DNA from: Saccoglossus kowalevskii
Taxonomy: Eukaryota > Hemichordata > Enteropneusta > Harrimaniidae
Assembly: GCF_000003605.2 (NCBI RefSeq)
Contig: NW_003145788.1
Coordinates: 212,285 to 223,358 of the forward strand
DNA: 11,074 nucleotides
Direction: 5' to 3'
The notes below the pieces were generated by a model. It worked only from the letters and a program-made list of their open reading frames with translations, did not search any database and was not told the DNA's origin. Positions 1-8,365 of the stretch are shown here, piece by piece. Position 1 is the first letter of the stretch, and the number at the start of each line of letters is the position of its first letter. Made by a program: the position numbers and the translations under genes.

Positions 1-289
1 CATAAACTAAAACAACAATAGAAATATAAACTAAAACAACAATAGAAACATAAACTAAAACAACGATAGGAATATAAACTAAATCAACAATAGAAATATA
101 AACTAAATCAACAATAGGAATATAAACTAAAACAACAATAGAAATATAAACTAAAACAACAATAGAAACATAAACTAAAACAACAATAGGAATATAAACT
201 AAAACAACAATAGAAATATAAACTAAAACAACAATGGGAATATAAACTAAAACAACAATAGAAACATAAACTAAAACAACAATAGGAAT
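1..289. repeat. 24-bp minisatellite, 12 units
   Basis: Twelve head-to-tail 24-bp units run from position 2 to 289 with no indels; the array continues past the left edge. Each unit starts ATAAACTAAA and ends in TAGAAAT, TAGAAAC or TAGGAAT. Differences are few and almost all transitions: unit position 21 is A or G, position 24 is T or C, and the fourth and fifth units share an A-to-T change at position 11. The plus strand is very poor in G and C. Two minus-strand frames stay open through the array because 24 is a multiple of 3, but neither contains an ATG, so coding is unlikely. The repeat family is not one I recognise. Confidence 0.97.
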
Positions 290-455
290 ATGATGATTAT
301 TGAATAATTCATGAATAATTTATCATATATTTGTTGATTTACATCAGTATATTCAAAATTAACTGTGCTACCAATTCAGTGATCATCCCCTAAACCGGAA
401 GTATGTCATCGTGGTGCAGGTTGGGTAGCTTAAACAAACTATACTATCTTGATTT

Positions 456-499
456 TGTGTTCGCATGTATGTGTCCGTGTATATGAGCGTGTTTATACG
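456..499. repeat. Degenerate TG-rich alternating purine-pyrimidine stretch
   Basis: This stretch is mostly alternating pyrimidine and purine (TGTGT, GCATGTATGTGT, CCGTGTATATG) and looks like a decayed TG/CA microsatellite. Such runs can adopt left-handed DNA, but this one is broken at several places. It may simply be low-complexity sequence. Confidence 0.4.
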
Positions 500-709
500 A
501 ACAAGCTGTAATCATCACGACTAGTGCAGGTCGCTGAAAGAGTGGAATTTGCGGGTAATAAATAACATAATCATCTTTTTCCCTGTGTTACACGGAAGCC
601 TAAAGTTATACATTTAAACACAGTCACTAGTTCCTTTACATCTACAAATCCCATATCATGCAGTCCATGAAAACACTACCTACGCAATGCCTGATTGAAT
701 GTCAACTCG

Positions 710-745
710 ACTCTAACTGCGATTTAAAACAACTCTAATTGCAAT
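710..745 (+). repeat. Diverged 22-bp direct repeat
   Basis: ACTCTAACTGCGAT at 710-723 recurs as ACTCTAATTGCAAT at 732-745, a period of 22 bp. The two differences are C-to-T and G-to-A transitions, and one removes a CpG. This fits an old short duplication with CpG decay, though a two-copy match of 12/14 may be chance. Confidence 0.4.
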
Positions 746-1510
746 CAGAATATAATTAGAACACCACCAACGACTCACATGCCTTTTCCCATAAGACCGA
801 GAGCCCTTTGTTATACGACTTGACGTCGTGACACGAGGTTTTATCTTTAATAAAAAAAGTAACAATACCGCAGGAATGATTATTTCTTGAGTAGTAAGGC
901 ATTTTGTAATCAGTCAAAGACACGGCTTTATCGGTTTAGCGAGCAGGCAAACAACCACTCAATTGACACTTAGGACAAATGTGAGGATATTAAACTCTGG
1001 TAGAAGGGATTATATTTTGAACCAGAGACCCAAAGGAATGCCAGCAATGATTACAAACGTAATCCCCTGAAAACACGAGCCAGAAAAGCTGGAACTCAAT
1101 GAGATGGTAAATGTGACTTTTCTGATAGCTTGCTTATTACATGCTTTACCGGGTTTTTACACTTCCGTCTTCCATGTGATATTAGGGGAACAATTGTTAA
1201 CAAAATATTCCACTGTTCTACTGTACACTTTATATATTATATATGTTCATATCACAAGATGAGATGATTATTAAACTTAATATATTCATTAGTAGACACA
1301 TATATCATGCATTTTGGTTTAACTGCAGTTTAATTCGTATCTACGTGGGTAAAGTGACGTATCCGTAGCAACATTGTTGATGGATGACTACCATAACTAA
1401 CAGAAAGAAGCAATATATTATTTATCATTACGAAAATAATGAATAAAGCATAGATGGAATTTATAAACGCAAACGTATTAATTATATGAATTTTGTTTCA
1501 ATATATACAA

Positions 1511-1530
1511 GAATATATATATATATATTC
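1511..1530. repeat. AT dinucleotide tract forming a perfect 20-bp palindrome
   Basis: An (AT)8 tract flanked by GA on the left and TC on the right makes the 20-bp block its own reverse complement. It could extrude as a cruciform. Short AT tracts of this size are common in AT-rich genomes. Confidence 0.85.
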
Positions 1531-3570
1531 AAAACGTTCACACGTTGCGTTATATACCCGCCGGTAACTATTTCGATTTGCTTCCTAAAAGTTGATATAC
1601 TGTCACAGGGCGAGGTAATGAGAAATATAATGATTCTCGTTTTCTTCTCATACAATCTCGAGTACCTGTCTTTTTCATTCCTGCAATCGGATGATCATCT
1701 TAAAAATACAATTTTTTTATGACCTTTTAATTACGAAAGGAATGTGCTTAATCGTCTTCTTGAAGTCGACGCTTGGGATCCGCACATGAAATTGCTTTTT
1801 TACATTCCATATTATATCCCGTTATAATTAAGAAACTGAAATATGTCTGGGTGATTTCCTATTATGTTTAAATGAGTTGAAGAGATATCGTGAATCTATA
1901 TCAAGTTTGTAAAATTAATACCTTCCGTCGATTGCGGCAATGTGCTTGTTGGAGTAACTCGCGTCAGCGACACATGTCAAGAGATACACATTAATAGCCA
2001 TATTTCTTATTATTTCTTATAGGGGAAGTGGGATGGTCATCGGAACCTTGATAAAGTAGCCACAGGGGCTTAGGATTCCAATTCTGAAATGTAAATAAGT
2101 ACGAAGGTAATCAACTATCGGTATAGTTTAGTTGGTACTCATGGGTATATTATAATACTATTTTGTCTTATCAGATACATACTTGCAAAGGTCAAATGTG
2201 TTTTGCAATGATTCACAAACAGCCTGGAAATCGAGATATTCTCAGCAATTGCTCCTTCAATACATCTCAATATGAATCGACCATATATGCGATTGTGAGC
2301 AATGAATGTCCGGTAACAAATATATAACTCTAATGACAAAAATCGAAACCATACAAATATTGGTCAGTTCTTGCTGTATTCTGTATTAGTTCAATAACGC
2401 TTACTAAAAAATCAAAATGACTAATAACGCCTAAAATAAATGCTGTAATTTATCGACGAGGTGGTTTGACAGCGTGTTACAAAACACTACTAATCATAAT
2501 TAGGCAGGTAAACTGGTCCTATGAGGATGTATGTTATGTCTTTGTCAGCTGGTATTATTTTATGCTTGATTGAACTGCATAATGTATTTGTTTTCATTAA
2601 CCAACTCTCATTTATAAATTTGCTACACTGAATAAGAAGAAAAAGCAATCAATTCATAAGCGACGCTTGTCATTTCGTAGAATTGCAATCGAAAGAAATC
2701 ATTTACTTTGTTATATATCAAATTATGTTTTAGTATTAGTAAGTTTAATACCAGTTACACCATCGTCATTAGTTTATGTGTGAATTATTCCTCTTGATAA
2801 AAGATAGCGTATAACAGAGTAATATATAAGAGATATAATAACTCGGAGCGCTGCATGCCCGGTAGATCTCGTGGTCGATATGTACACTCCCGTAAATGTC
2901 TAGGAATACCACAACGTTTACAAACCAAATATCGATTAGTATTTTTAGTAGGTTTTCATAATTGTTACCGATGATCATAGGAATATCGTCAGCTTAAGGA
3001 TTAAGTAATTACGCGACTAGCGACTGTAGACATTTGAAAACAACGGATCGACGTGTGATTTAAACTGTTACAACTGGAATGTATAACAGAGTGTGTGTTT
3101 TTTTCCTCGAGACATGTGTGATTTATGTTCATATATATTCTGCAAATAAATTGGTGAAATGTAATAGTACATTGTTGAAGCAAATATGTTGGAGCTCGTT
3201 ACTCGTGAAAGTATGTCATTTGTAATGAAGGTGATACAGTTTTAAGAGTTTTGCGTATTTCAGGGGCAGCTGCTCATGCTTTGCGTAAAATTCATTGCAG
3301 TACAAACATTGTTGTTATCGAGAAAGTTTAAGCAATCTTTTCACGTAGATATGAACACAAATGTCATACCTTTGCCGCAACGCGGATACATGTTCCACTG
3401 AATCGCTTGAAATTAAAAAAAAAATATTATGGTCAAATAATTTTAAAATTTAGTTTAGTGGTAGATTACAAGACCAATTGAAATTCATTGAAGTGAAACG
3501 CTAATTTCAAATCACAAACAAACATATTCATTTTAAGCGCATTCATGGATAATTTATGACGTAAGAGAAA

Positions 3571-3589
3571 GTGAATGAGTGAGTGAGTC
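3571..3589 (+). repeat. Short GTGA tetranucleotide tract
   Basis: GTGA-ATGA-GTGA-GTGA-GTC, just under five tetranucleotide units with one variant. It is too short to be a substantial microsatellite. Longer GTGA tracts border some mollusc interspersed repeats, but I cannot see such a repeat next to this one. Confidence 0.6.
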
Positions 3590-3671
3590 GATTCGTTATT
3601 TTAGTTGTTTATCACAGAAACCTTAAACCAATTACCTTGCTGGTATTCTTAAGTTTTGATTCATAACTTTA

Positions 3672-3683
3672 AATTATATAATT
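3672..3683. repeat. 12-bp perfect AT palindrome
   Basis: AATTATATAATT is its own reverse complement. It is composed only of A and T, so chance occurrence is fairly likely in this DNA. Confidence 0.5.
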
Positions 3684-4167
3684 AGTGATTGGGAAATGTA
3701 TTTTATATTTGAGAGGAGACTCACTTACCTACACGTCATCAAAGTATTTGATGAGTTATCGTCAGAGGGGATAACTTAACTGGTATACTTGTAATAAATT
3801 ACGACTTGAACATGGAGTGTTATGATGAGAATGATTAAAACACATGTAGTGTGTATGGGATTAAGTATTTTACTAATAATGGATCTTGAGATGGACGAGA
3901 AGCGTGTGTTTGCTAACTGGACACACTCAACAATAGAGCATTAACGATCAATCACACGCTATGTTATGTTAGAAGCAAATATTGACAATGACAGCTGAGG
4001 TGTGACTAGATGAGTAGACGATGCCATCTATGGATTAGTGAACATGCTGGTCATAGCCTTGGATCACAGTTATCGTGTATGCTGCCTAGTAAAATCAGTA
4101 TGTGTTTGTCACAGTCATCTATAGTGTCTCGTCCCATGTATCTGCAAGTCTAACGAATTGCTTTCAT

Positions 4168-4177
4168 TTCACGTGAA
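4168..4177. promoter_or_regulatory. TCACGTGA E-box in a 10-bp palindrome
   Basis: TTCACGTGAA is a perfect 10-bp palindrome around the CACGTG E-box. The octamer TCACGTGA is the preferred site of several animal bHLH-zipper factors (USF, MITF/TFE type). No gene start is visible nearby. It is one of four TCACGTGA octamers in the window. Confidence 0.4.
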
Positions 4178-5023
4178 CAACAAGTGTTCAGATTAGTTTA
4201 CGTCGTTAACAGTATTGATGTAATTTTTACTTTGGCCGGTTTCGCAATTATTTATGAATGTCACAATGTATTGGTTGAAACACGCTGGTCTAACTACTTA
4301 TGCCAAGCTGCGTCTGTCGGACTCTTCCCGTGATACCACTCTGAGCACGATCATTCTTTGTGACACACAACATACTAATCAAAATATTAAGAAATGACGC
4401 GTAATTACTGCGTCTAATATGAACCTACTTATGAATACCTTGCTAGCTTCAGATCTAAGAATCGTGGGTCTAGATATTTCCAAGAAAAGCTTCACATTCA
4501 GTAAAGAAATAACCGATTTACATTAAGAATCATTTAACCTATGAAGGTAATTGGGGTCATTACTCCATGATATATGCACAGATGAGATGGACGGCTACTT
4601 ATTTTTTTTTAAGAATTGAAAATATATTGAAATTTCTTTACAATATGTGAATGCTAATAATCCTCTAGTTACTGGTTGCAAAGCTGTACAATCCCCGTAT
4701 CTTTCGCCCGTTAATAACACGGGTTGGCTTAAGGAAATAATTAGAGGTGTTTAGTAATCCTTCAATTTACCGTGACAGCCTCTAATAAAACACGATTAAT
4801 GCGCGACATGCCTGAAATCTGACAATGCGCGTATTTTTCCTTGCAAAAAAAATGAAATATAAGACGAAGATTTAATATGGTCACATTTTTGTTGTTTACC
4901 CCCTAATCGTATTTCACGGGAATTATGCGAATCCTTTTGATTACATCATTCGAATTGCGGTAGCTTTATTGAATTTCCAATTTCACCGAAGGCTGACCAT
5001 CGCGATTGGATTGTATATTAATG
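4178..5023. other. AT-rich DNA without a recognisable gene
   Basis: No coding region is supported. It holds a T9 run at 4602-4610 and a small stem CCCGT/ACGGG at 4707-4723. On the minus strand, AATAAA occupies 4970-4965, which could serve the candidate terminal exon at 5311-5127. Confidence 0.55.
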
Positions 5024-5036
5024 TGACGTGACGTCA
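5024..5036. promoter_or_regulatory. Perfect CRE overlapping an extra half-site
   Basis: TGACGTGACGTCA contains the palindromic cAMP-response element TGACGTCA (5029-5036) preceded by a second TGACG half-site. CREB/ATF-type bZIP factors bind this sequence in animals. It lies on the downstream side of the minus-strand exon candidate at 5311-5127, so a promoter role for that candidate is not indicated. Confidence 0.4.
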
Positions 5037-5126
5037 TTTTGTATCTAATACGATAATGAGTTAAACTGTATTTCTAATATATTTCCCGTGACGCCATAAA
5101 CATCGCCTTCTCATGTAGACGTTATA

Positions 5127-5311
5127 TCATTTGAAACTACTGAAAAGTAACACGGCACCGGTTATACTTGGCTGTAGTGGTTGCTTGTATTCCATAGCCC
5201 ATTGTGGAGCAATGGTATACGTTTGCGTCCCATCTGGAAATTGTGATAAGTGCACCCAATCGGGAAAAGAACTCTGAATGGAGTTGTACTCATCCTTGAT
5301 TCCATTCACTT
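5127..5311 (-). CDS. Candidate terminal exon, unknown protein
   Basis: On the minus strand an open stretch ends at TGA (5129-5127). It is closed upstream by TAA at 5321-5319, and inside that limit is a splice-acceptor-like CTAG whose AG would put the exon start at 5311. The roughly 60 residues are not typical of translated AT-rich noise: they include FPDWVHLSQFPDG and APQWAMEYKQPLQP, with two Trp and several Pro and Gln. The stretch looks GC-richer than its flanks. AATAAA lies at 4970-4965, about 157 nt after the stop. There is no ATG start; the frame could begin at GTG only in bacteria, so an exon is the only plausible coding reading. I do not recognise the family, and length alone is compatible with chance. 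Confidence 0.2.
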
Positions 5312-5626
5312 CTAGCGCTTAATGAGAAGTGTTATTCAGAATATCAGCTTGTAGACAGCGATAAATGACTTGGGTACTTTGTGATTCACAAAATGCTCTT
5401 TAATTGCAACGTACTCCCGTTAATACATGCGTCATAAAACATTTATATAGTTTTTAGTCTTCATTGTATTGATGGTCATTTCTGATTACGTCGTCTGAGT
5501 TACACGATGAGTTAATGTGTGCCATGCTACATATGAAATCAGAGAGAGTATCTGCCATCACAAAAGGTCACGAGTCACGTCTTATCAGGCGAGGAGAGGG
5601 CTTCATTGGCCATCTTAATTATTCCT

Positions 5627-5634
5627 TGACGTCA
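5627..5634. promoter_or_regulatory. Perfect palindromic CRE
   Basis: TGACGTCA is the full cAMP-response element consensus. It is isolated, with no gene start recognised within several hundred bases. Confidence 0.35.
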
Positions 5635-5668
5635 GTTGTTTATTCCATTATCTTTCAATAGGCGATTC

Positions 5669-5687
5669 ATTTGCTTATTTAGCAAAT
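5669..5687. repeat. Hairpin with 7-bp perfect stem
   Basis: ATTTGCT and AGCAAAT are exact reverse complements separated by TATTT. A stem of this size may occur by chance a few times in such a window. Confidence 0.5.
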
Positions 5688-6031
5688 AGTCATTTACTGT
5701 GCATCACTCTTTAATTAACATTTGTCATATTCTGCGCTCCTTGTATGAATCACTTTTGGGGTGACTACTAAAAGGAATCGAAGATCACGCAAGCGGTTCC
5801 CGTCATATAATTGGTAATGACACGACCAGGTTGAGTTATCTGAAGTGTTTCTATAGAAGAACACATGTAACTTTCATCTCGATATATATTTGTATATATT
5901 TACATATTTATATAAAACCAGCGTAAGTCCTAGTATACAATGTCGATTTCATGGTAGACGGGGTATGAAAATTGATACATATGAATACGACGATATGATG
6001 TGAGATTAATATTAAACACTTGACATTTCAG

Positions 6032-6113
6032 GCACTGGCGTTGGAAGCTAGGGGAGGATTCGATTACCAGTGTAGTTGTTGAATTCACCTGGTCAACACA
6101 GATCAGTTTTTGA
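6032..6113 (+). CDS. Weak candidate terminal exon, unknown protein
   Basis: A branch-point-like CTTGAC lies just upstream of TTTCAG, giving an acceptor-like context with AG at 6030-6031. After one leading base, 26 codons are open to TGA at 6111-6113, including RWKLGED and VVVEFTW; a second frame is also open for 16 codons. The segment is GC-richer than the DNA around it. It is short, so chance is the leading explanation. I recognise no domain. Confidence 0.1.
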
Positions 6114-6115
6114 TC
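6077..6115. repeat. Two adjacent small inverted repeats
   Basis: TGTTGA (6077-6082) pairs with TCAACA (6093-6098), and immediately after it GATCA (6101-6105) pairs with TGATC (6111-6115). Each stem is short (6 and 5 bp), so function is doubtful. Confidence 0.35.
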
Positions 6116-6231
6116 ATCAATCCGAAAGTTGGATAATACTCAAAGTGACATGTGCCGGCACTAATGATACTCTACTACGCATTGTTTTTGTGTGAATATT
6201 TTTTAGCTTTCAGAGAAGTGACAATTATTGA

Positions 6232-6255
6232 ATTATACAATTTTGGTTGTATAAT
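6232..6255. repeat. Hairpin with 9-bp perfect stem
   Basis: ATTATACAA (6232-6240) and TTGTATAAT (6247-6255) are exact reverse complements separated by TTTTGG. It lies about 120 bp after the two smaller inverted repeats at 6077-6115. The stem is AT-rich and would be only moderately stable. Confidence 0.7.
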
Positions 6256-6406
6256 GTACGTATAGTTACTTTCAATCAATTGTCGATAAATCAAATACTC
6301 ACACGATCTAAATAATACTAAACACATTACATTTCACTAATTTCAAATAGGCAGTACTTATCATGATAGATCGAATAGTGTTCATGATTGAATAATTTAG
6401 AATACA

Positions 6407-6428
6407 TTTTGTTTTGTTTTGTTTTTTT
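6407..6428 (+). repeat. GTTTT simple repeat with T7 end
   Basis: TTTT-GTTTT-GTTTT-GTTTTTTT. Read on the minus strand it is an A-rich AAAAC tract such as can end a retroposed element, but I find no matching target-site duplication or element body. Confidence 0.75.
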
Positions 6429-6844
6429 CTATATTGGCCCTGGTTCATGCGAGAATATAAATCAGCCAATATGCCCATAAGCTAGAATAAAGCATGTACC
6501 ATCTGCCTTAAGGTCAAGTAGGTTACTTAATCGTAGAAATGTATATCCATCCTACAACTTAGCCAGTTTGAATCAGATAACTACTTTAACATACTATAAC
6601 TTCTTGTCTATTACTAAAAAGTCATCGAAACTATTATGATGTATTCAAATCACAATTATTAATACAAAAGCGAATTCGATGGAGTGGCCATGATGCTGTT
6701 TTATTCTTTATAACTGCGTATATTCCAGACTCGTGGCCATATTTCCGCCATGAATATAAAGCTTTCATCGCTGTACTTTCACAATCCTCAATAGACCTGC
6801 AGTCTAATTTCCGATAGTATATTATTTTGATTCGACCTTGTGCA

Positions 6845-6920
6845 ATTTATAAAAAAAACTGCCCCGGGCGTAAACAAGGGAGTCGGGTTCTGTATTCGTC
6901 GAGCCTTGTTTAAAAAACGC
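6845..6920. promoter_or_regulatory. GC-richer patch with TATA-like element and convergent forkhead-like sites
   Basis: TTTATAAAAAAAA (6846 onward) is followed by CCCCGGGCG and several CpGs (TCGGG, TCGTCGAG, ACGCGG) in otherwise AT-rich DNA. TAAACAAGG (6871-6879) and CCTTGTTTA (6904-6912) form a perfect 9-bp inverted repeat; the left arm, with its preceding G, reads GTAAACAA, a forkhead-box (FOX) core, and the right arm carries the core on the other strand. This could be a small promoter or enhancer. No first exon is evident beside it. Confidence 0.3.
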
Positions 6921-7115
6921 GGAGTGGCTATTAACAAGTTGCTCCACAAATAGACACTGTTAATAAATATGACTCAGGTTGACTACGATTGTCTTAAATA
7001 TTCGCCTTAATTCGACTTAATATGTGTAACAGCACAATCCATAAAGAATAAAAAACAAAACCTTTCGCTGAATATCATATCATTTCTTATCATATCTATT
7101 TCTTTGCTTTTAATA

Positions 7116-7175
7116 TATCATATCGTATCGTATCGTATCGTATCATATCATATCATATCATATCATATCATATCA
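7116..7175 (+). repeat. TATCA/TATCG pentanucleotide microsatellite
   Basis: Twelve uninterrupted 5-bp units: one TATCA, a block of four TATCG, then seven TATCA. Scattered ATATCATATC-like matches from about 7071 to 7110 suggest the tract was once longer to the left. The clustering of the TATCG variant fits slippage copying one variant. Confidence 0.95.
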
Positions 7176-7208
7176 TTTATCCCCTTTGTAACTAGAATGG
7201 TATTGTGT

Positions 7209-7214
7209 TTTAAT
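7209..7214 (-). promoter_or_regulatory. Possible polyadenylation signal ATTAAA
   Basis: On the minus strand ATTAAA lies about 74 nt beyond the TAG that ends the candidate exon at 7495-7288. ATTAAA is the second commonest animal polyadenylation hexamer, but such a hexamer is frequent in AT-rich DNA. Confidence 0.15.
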
Positions 7215-7287
7215 AGTATCATGTGATCGCTACTGTCGTCACGGCTACATAATAAGGTGAGTTTGAAATTCAAAGCTGAATTTAAAT

Positions 7288-7495
7288 CTAAGCCTGAACT
7301 GTCACGTTATATATCCATTCGCTCTGCGTCACTGCCGTGTCATAAAGATTAAGATAGATTTCCGTTTTATTGGTATTCCACAGGACCCTAGTGGGATTCA
7401 ACCCGTTGGGTAAGCCAAATACAACATTAGTGCAATATGGTTTCTCTTGGGTCAATGGCTTAAACTTACTCTCACGTAAATATTTCAACAGCCAG
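7288..7495 (-). CDS. Candidate terminal exon, unknown protein
   Basis: The minus strand has a 107-codon open frame (7611 to stop TAG at 7290-7288), the longest in the window. If real it is probably an exon: the only AG in the preceding 150 nt on this strand is in TTATAG, giving an exon start at 7495 and 68 codons from there. The product would be polar, with PYCTNVVFGLPNGLNP, NTNKTEIYLNLYDTA and two Asn-X-Thr glycosylation sequons (NKT, NVT), as in a secreted or surface protein. A GTAAGT inside the frame (7469-7464) could act as a donor and argues against the simple model. An in-frame ATG at 7533 would allow an 81-residue product. I recognise no domain; chance remains possible. Confidence 0.2.
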
Positions 7496-7614
7496 CTATA
7501 ATTCGAACATGGATGTGGCATGCGATGATGCATGTCACAGTCGTGAAAGTTTGATGAGTAAGTGTCAAACGTCGTAAATCGACAATGAGTACAAATTGAG
7601 CGTGGGTGGTATCA

Positions 7615-8050
7615 TCGAGTCACGGTTAATTTGTACATGCACCCACCCTGGGACCGGTTGAAAGATGCGAGTCGGTATTGTTAAATTTTATTCAGGAAAC
7701 ATTGTTTAACAATAGTAATAATCGGCTGAATCTAAGCATTATGCCCCGTGTGTCAACTAAACAAAATCACTAAATTGAACTACATTTGATAATTACTGGG
7801 AGGAACTGAACTTCATTGGGGGTATATAACACTATATCGTGCGTGCTACTTCTCCTCCACGCCTGTATTAGGAAGACACACAGGTGTTTCTCTCTTGCGG
7901 CACATAGAGAATAGCTCGGGGATTATCTGGTAAACTAACACCATCAATCTAATACATGTTTACAAACTAATTCGTCACATTCGGACAAGTTTTACACGCC
8001 CCAAATGAAATAGTACGTATTAATAGTGAATTTGCACACGCACCACCGCA
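7615..8050. other. Non-coding stretch, no recognisable gene
   Basis: No gene is supported. It contains a GTATATAA TATA-like element near 7822 and a loose inverted repeat around CGCCTGT and ACAGGTG between about 7860 and 7887. Both are weak. Confidence 0.5.
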
Positions 8051-8064
8051 CACACTGCTTTCAG

Positions 8065-8159
8065 GAACTTACAATACGAGTTTATTATCCCCAAGTTGAC
8101 AAAGTTGCAACATATGTAATATACGGCCACATTGAGACTTTGGCAGCTCCATTATATCT
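8065..8159 (+). CDS. Candidate internal exon, unknown protein
   Basis: A 95-nt stretch lies between a good acceptor-like CACACTGCTTTCAG and a donor-like CTGTAAGTACG (GT at 8160-8161, matching GTAAGT). The frame beginning at its first base is open throughout, giving 31 codons with YYPQVDKVATYVIYG and ending in phase 2; the same frame hits TAA only across the donor. Stop-to-stop length is 49 codons, so openness alone is unremarkable; the interest is in both splice signals framing it. I recognise no domain and see no partner exon in a compatible phase. Confidence 0.15.
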
Positions 8160-8365
8160 GTAAGTACGAGAGTTATTTAGATGTTTGTAATACTCTATTT
8201 TGTGTCTCACTCGTCCCATGAAGTAACAATATCCATCAAATTGATGATTATTACAAAATTATGAACCGGCTCGCATGTAAGCTTTTAACTTCTTCCTTTA
8301 AATGAAGAAATTTTATAAAAAATACGTTGTAAATTATTTTTGGTATACAGGCAAAGATCACATGA

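Larger units (their letters stand above)
290..1510. other. AT-rich DNA without a recognisable gene
   Basis: No convincing reading frame or RNA gene is visible. Items present are an ETS-like CCGGAAGT at 395-402, a broken TG-rich stretch near 456-499, a diverged direct repeat at 710-723 and 732-745, a CRE-like TGACGTCG at 821-828, and overlapping palindromes at 1179-1193. None is strong enough alone to argue for a promoter or enhancer. Confidence 0.6.
1531..4167. other. Long AT-rich stretch with no identifiable gene
   Basis: About 2.6 kb in which I see no supportable gene. It holds an exact tandem 10-bp duplication TATTTCTTAT at 2001-2020 running into AG at 2021-2022 (a splice-acceptor look-alike followed by 16 open codons), an A10 run at 3415-3424, a CRE-variant TGACGTAA at 3557-3564, a short GTGA tract at 3571-3589 and a 12-bp AT palindrome at 3672-3683. 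Open frames here are below 80 codons and show no family resemblance. Confidence 0.6.
5320..6020. other. Non-coding stretch with CRE, hairpin and TATA-like sequence
   Basis: No gene is supported here. It contains a perfect CRE TGACGTCA at 5627-5634, a small hairpin at 5669-5687, a palindrome TTCTATAGAA at 5849-5858, and an AT-rich low-complexity run at 5882-5917 ending in TATATAAAA. The TATA-like element is followed by no open frame beginning with ATG of useful length. Confidence 0.55.
6120..6844. other. AT-rich DNA without a recognisable gene
   Basis: No coding region is supported. Besides the hairpin at 6232-6255 and a GTTTT tract at 6407-6428 I see only isolated motifs, such as a CCAAT near 6467. 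Confidence 0.55.

Noticed and set aside
1-319. Two minus-strand frames open through the whole minisatellite, one giving an eight-residue hydrophobic repeat
   Set aside because: The period is a multiple of three, so openness is automatic when one unit lacks a stop. Neither frame has an ATG, and the longer one closes at TAA just beyond the array.
1486-1722. 78-codon plus-strand frame starting with ATG
   Set aside because: Its start lies in AT-repeat sequence, residues are those expected from AT-rich DNA (Ile, Phe, Tyr, Leu), and its length is ordinary for chance.
2001-2073. Pyrimidine-rich TATTTCTTAT duplication ending in AG, then 16 open codons
   Set aside because: The pyrimidine run is explained by a tandem 10-bp duplication, and the following frame is too short to weigh.
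3571-3610. GTGA tract as the edge of a mollusc-type interspersed repeat
   Set aside because: The sequence after the tract does not match the conserved body I would expect of such an element.
6401-6470. GTTTT tract as the tail of a minus-strand retroposon
   Set aside because: No target-site duplication and no element body could be found next to it.
7534-7590. Minus-strand residues FTTFDTYSSNFHDCDM recalling the opening of a von Willebrand D domain
   Set aside because: The key glycines are missing, spacing to the cysteine is one short, and nothing after it resembles the domain.
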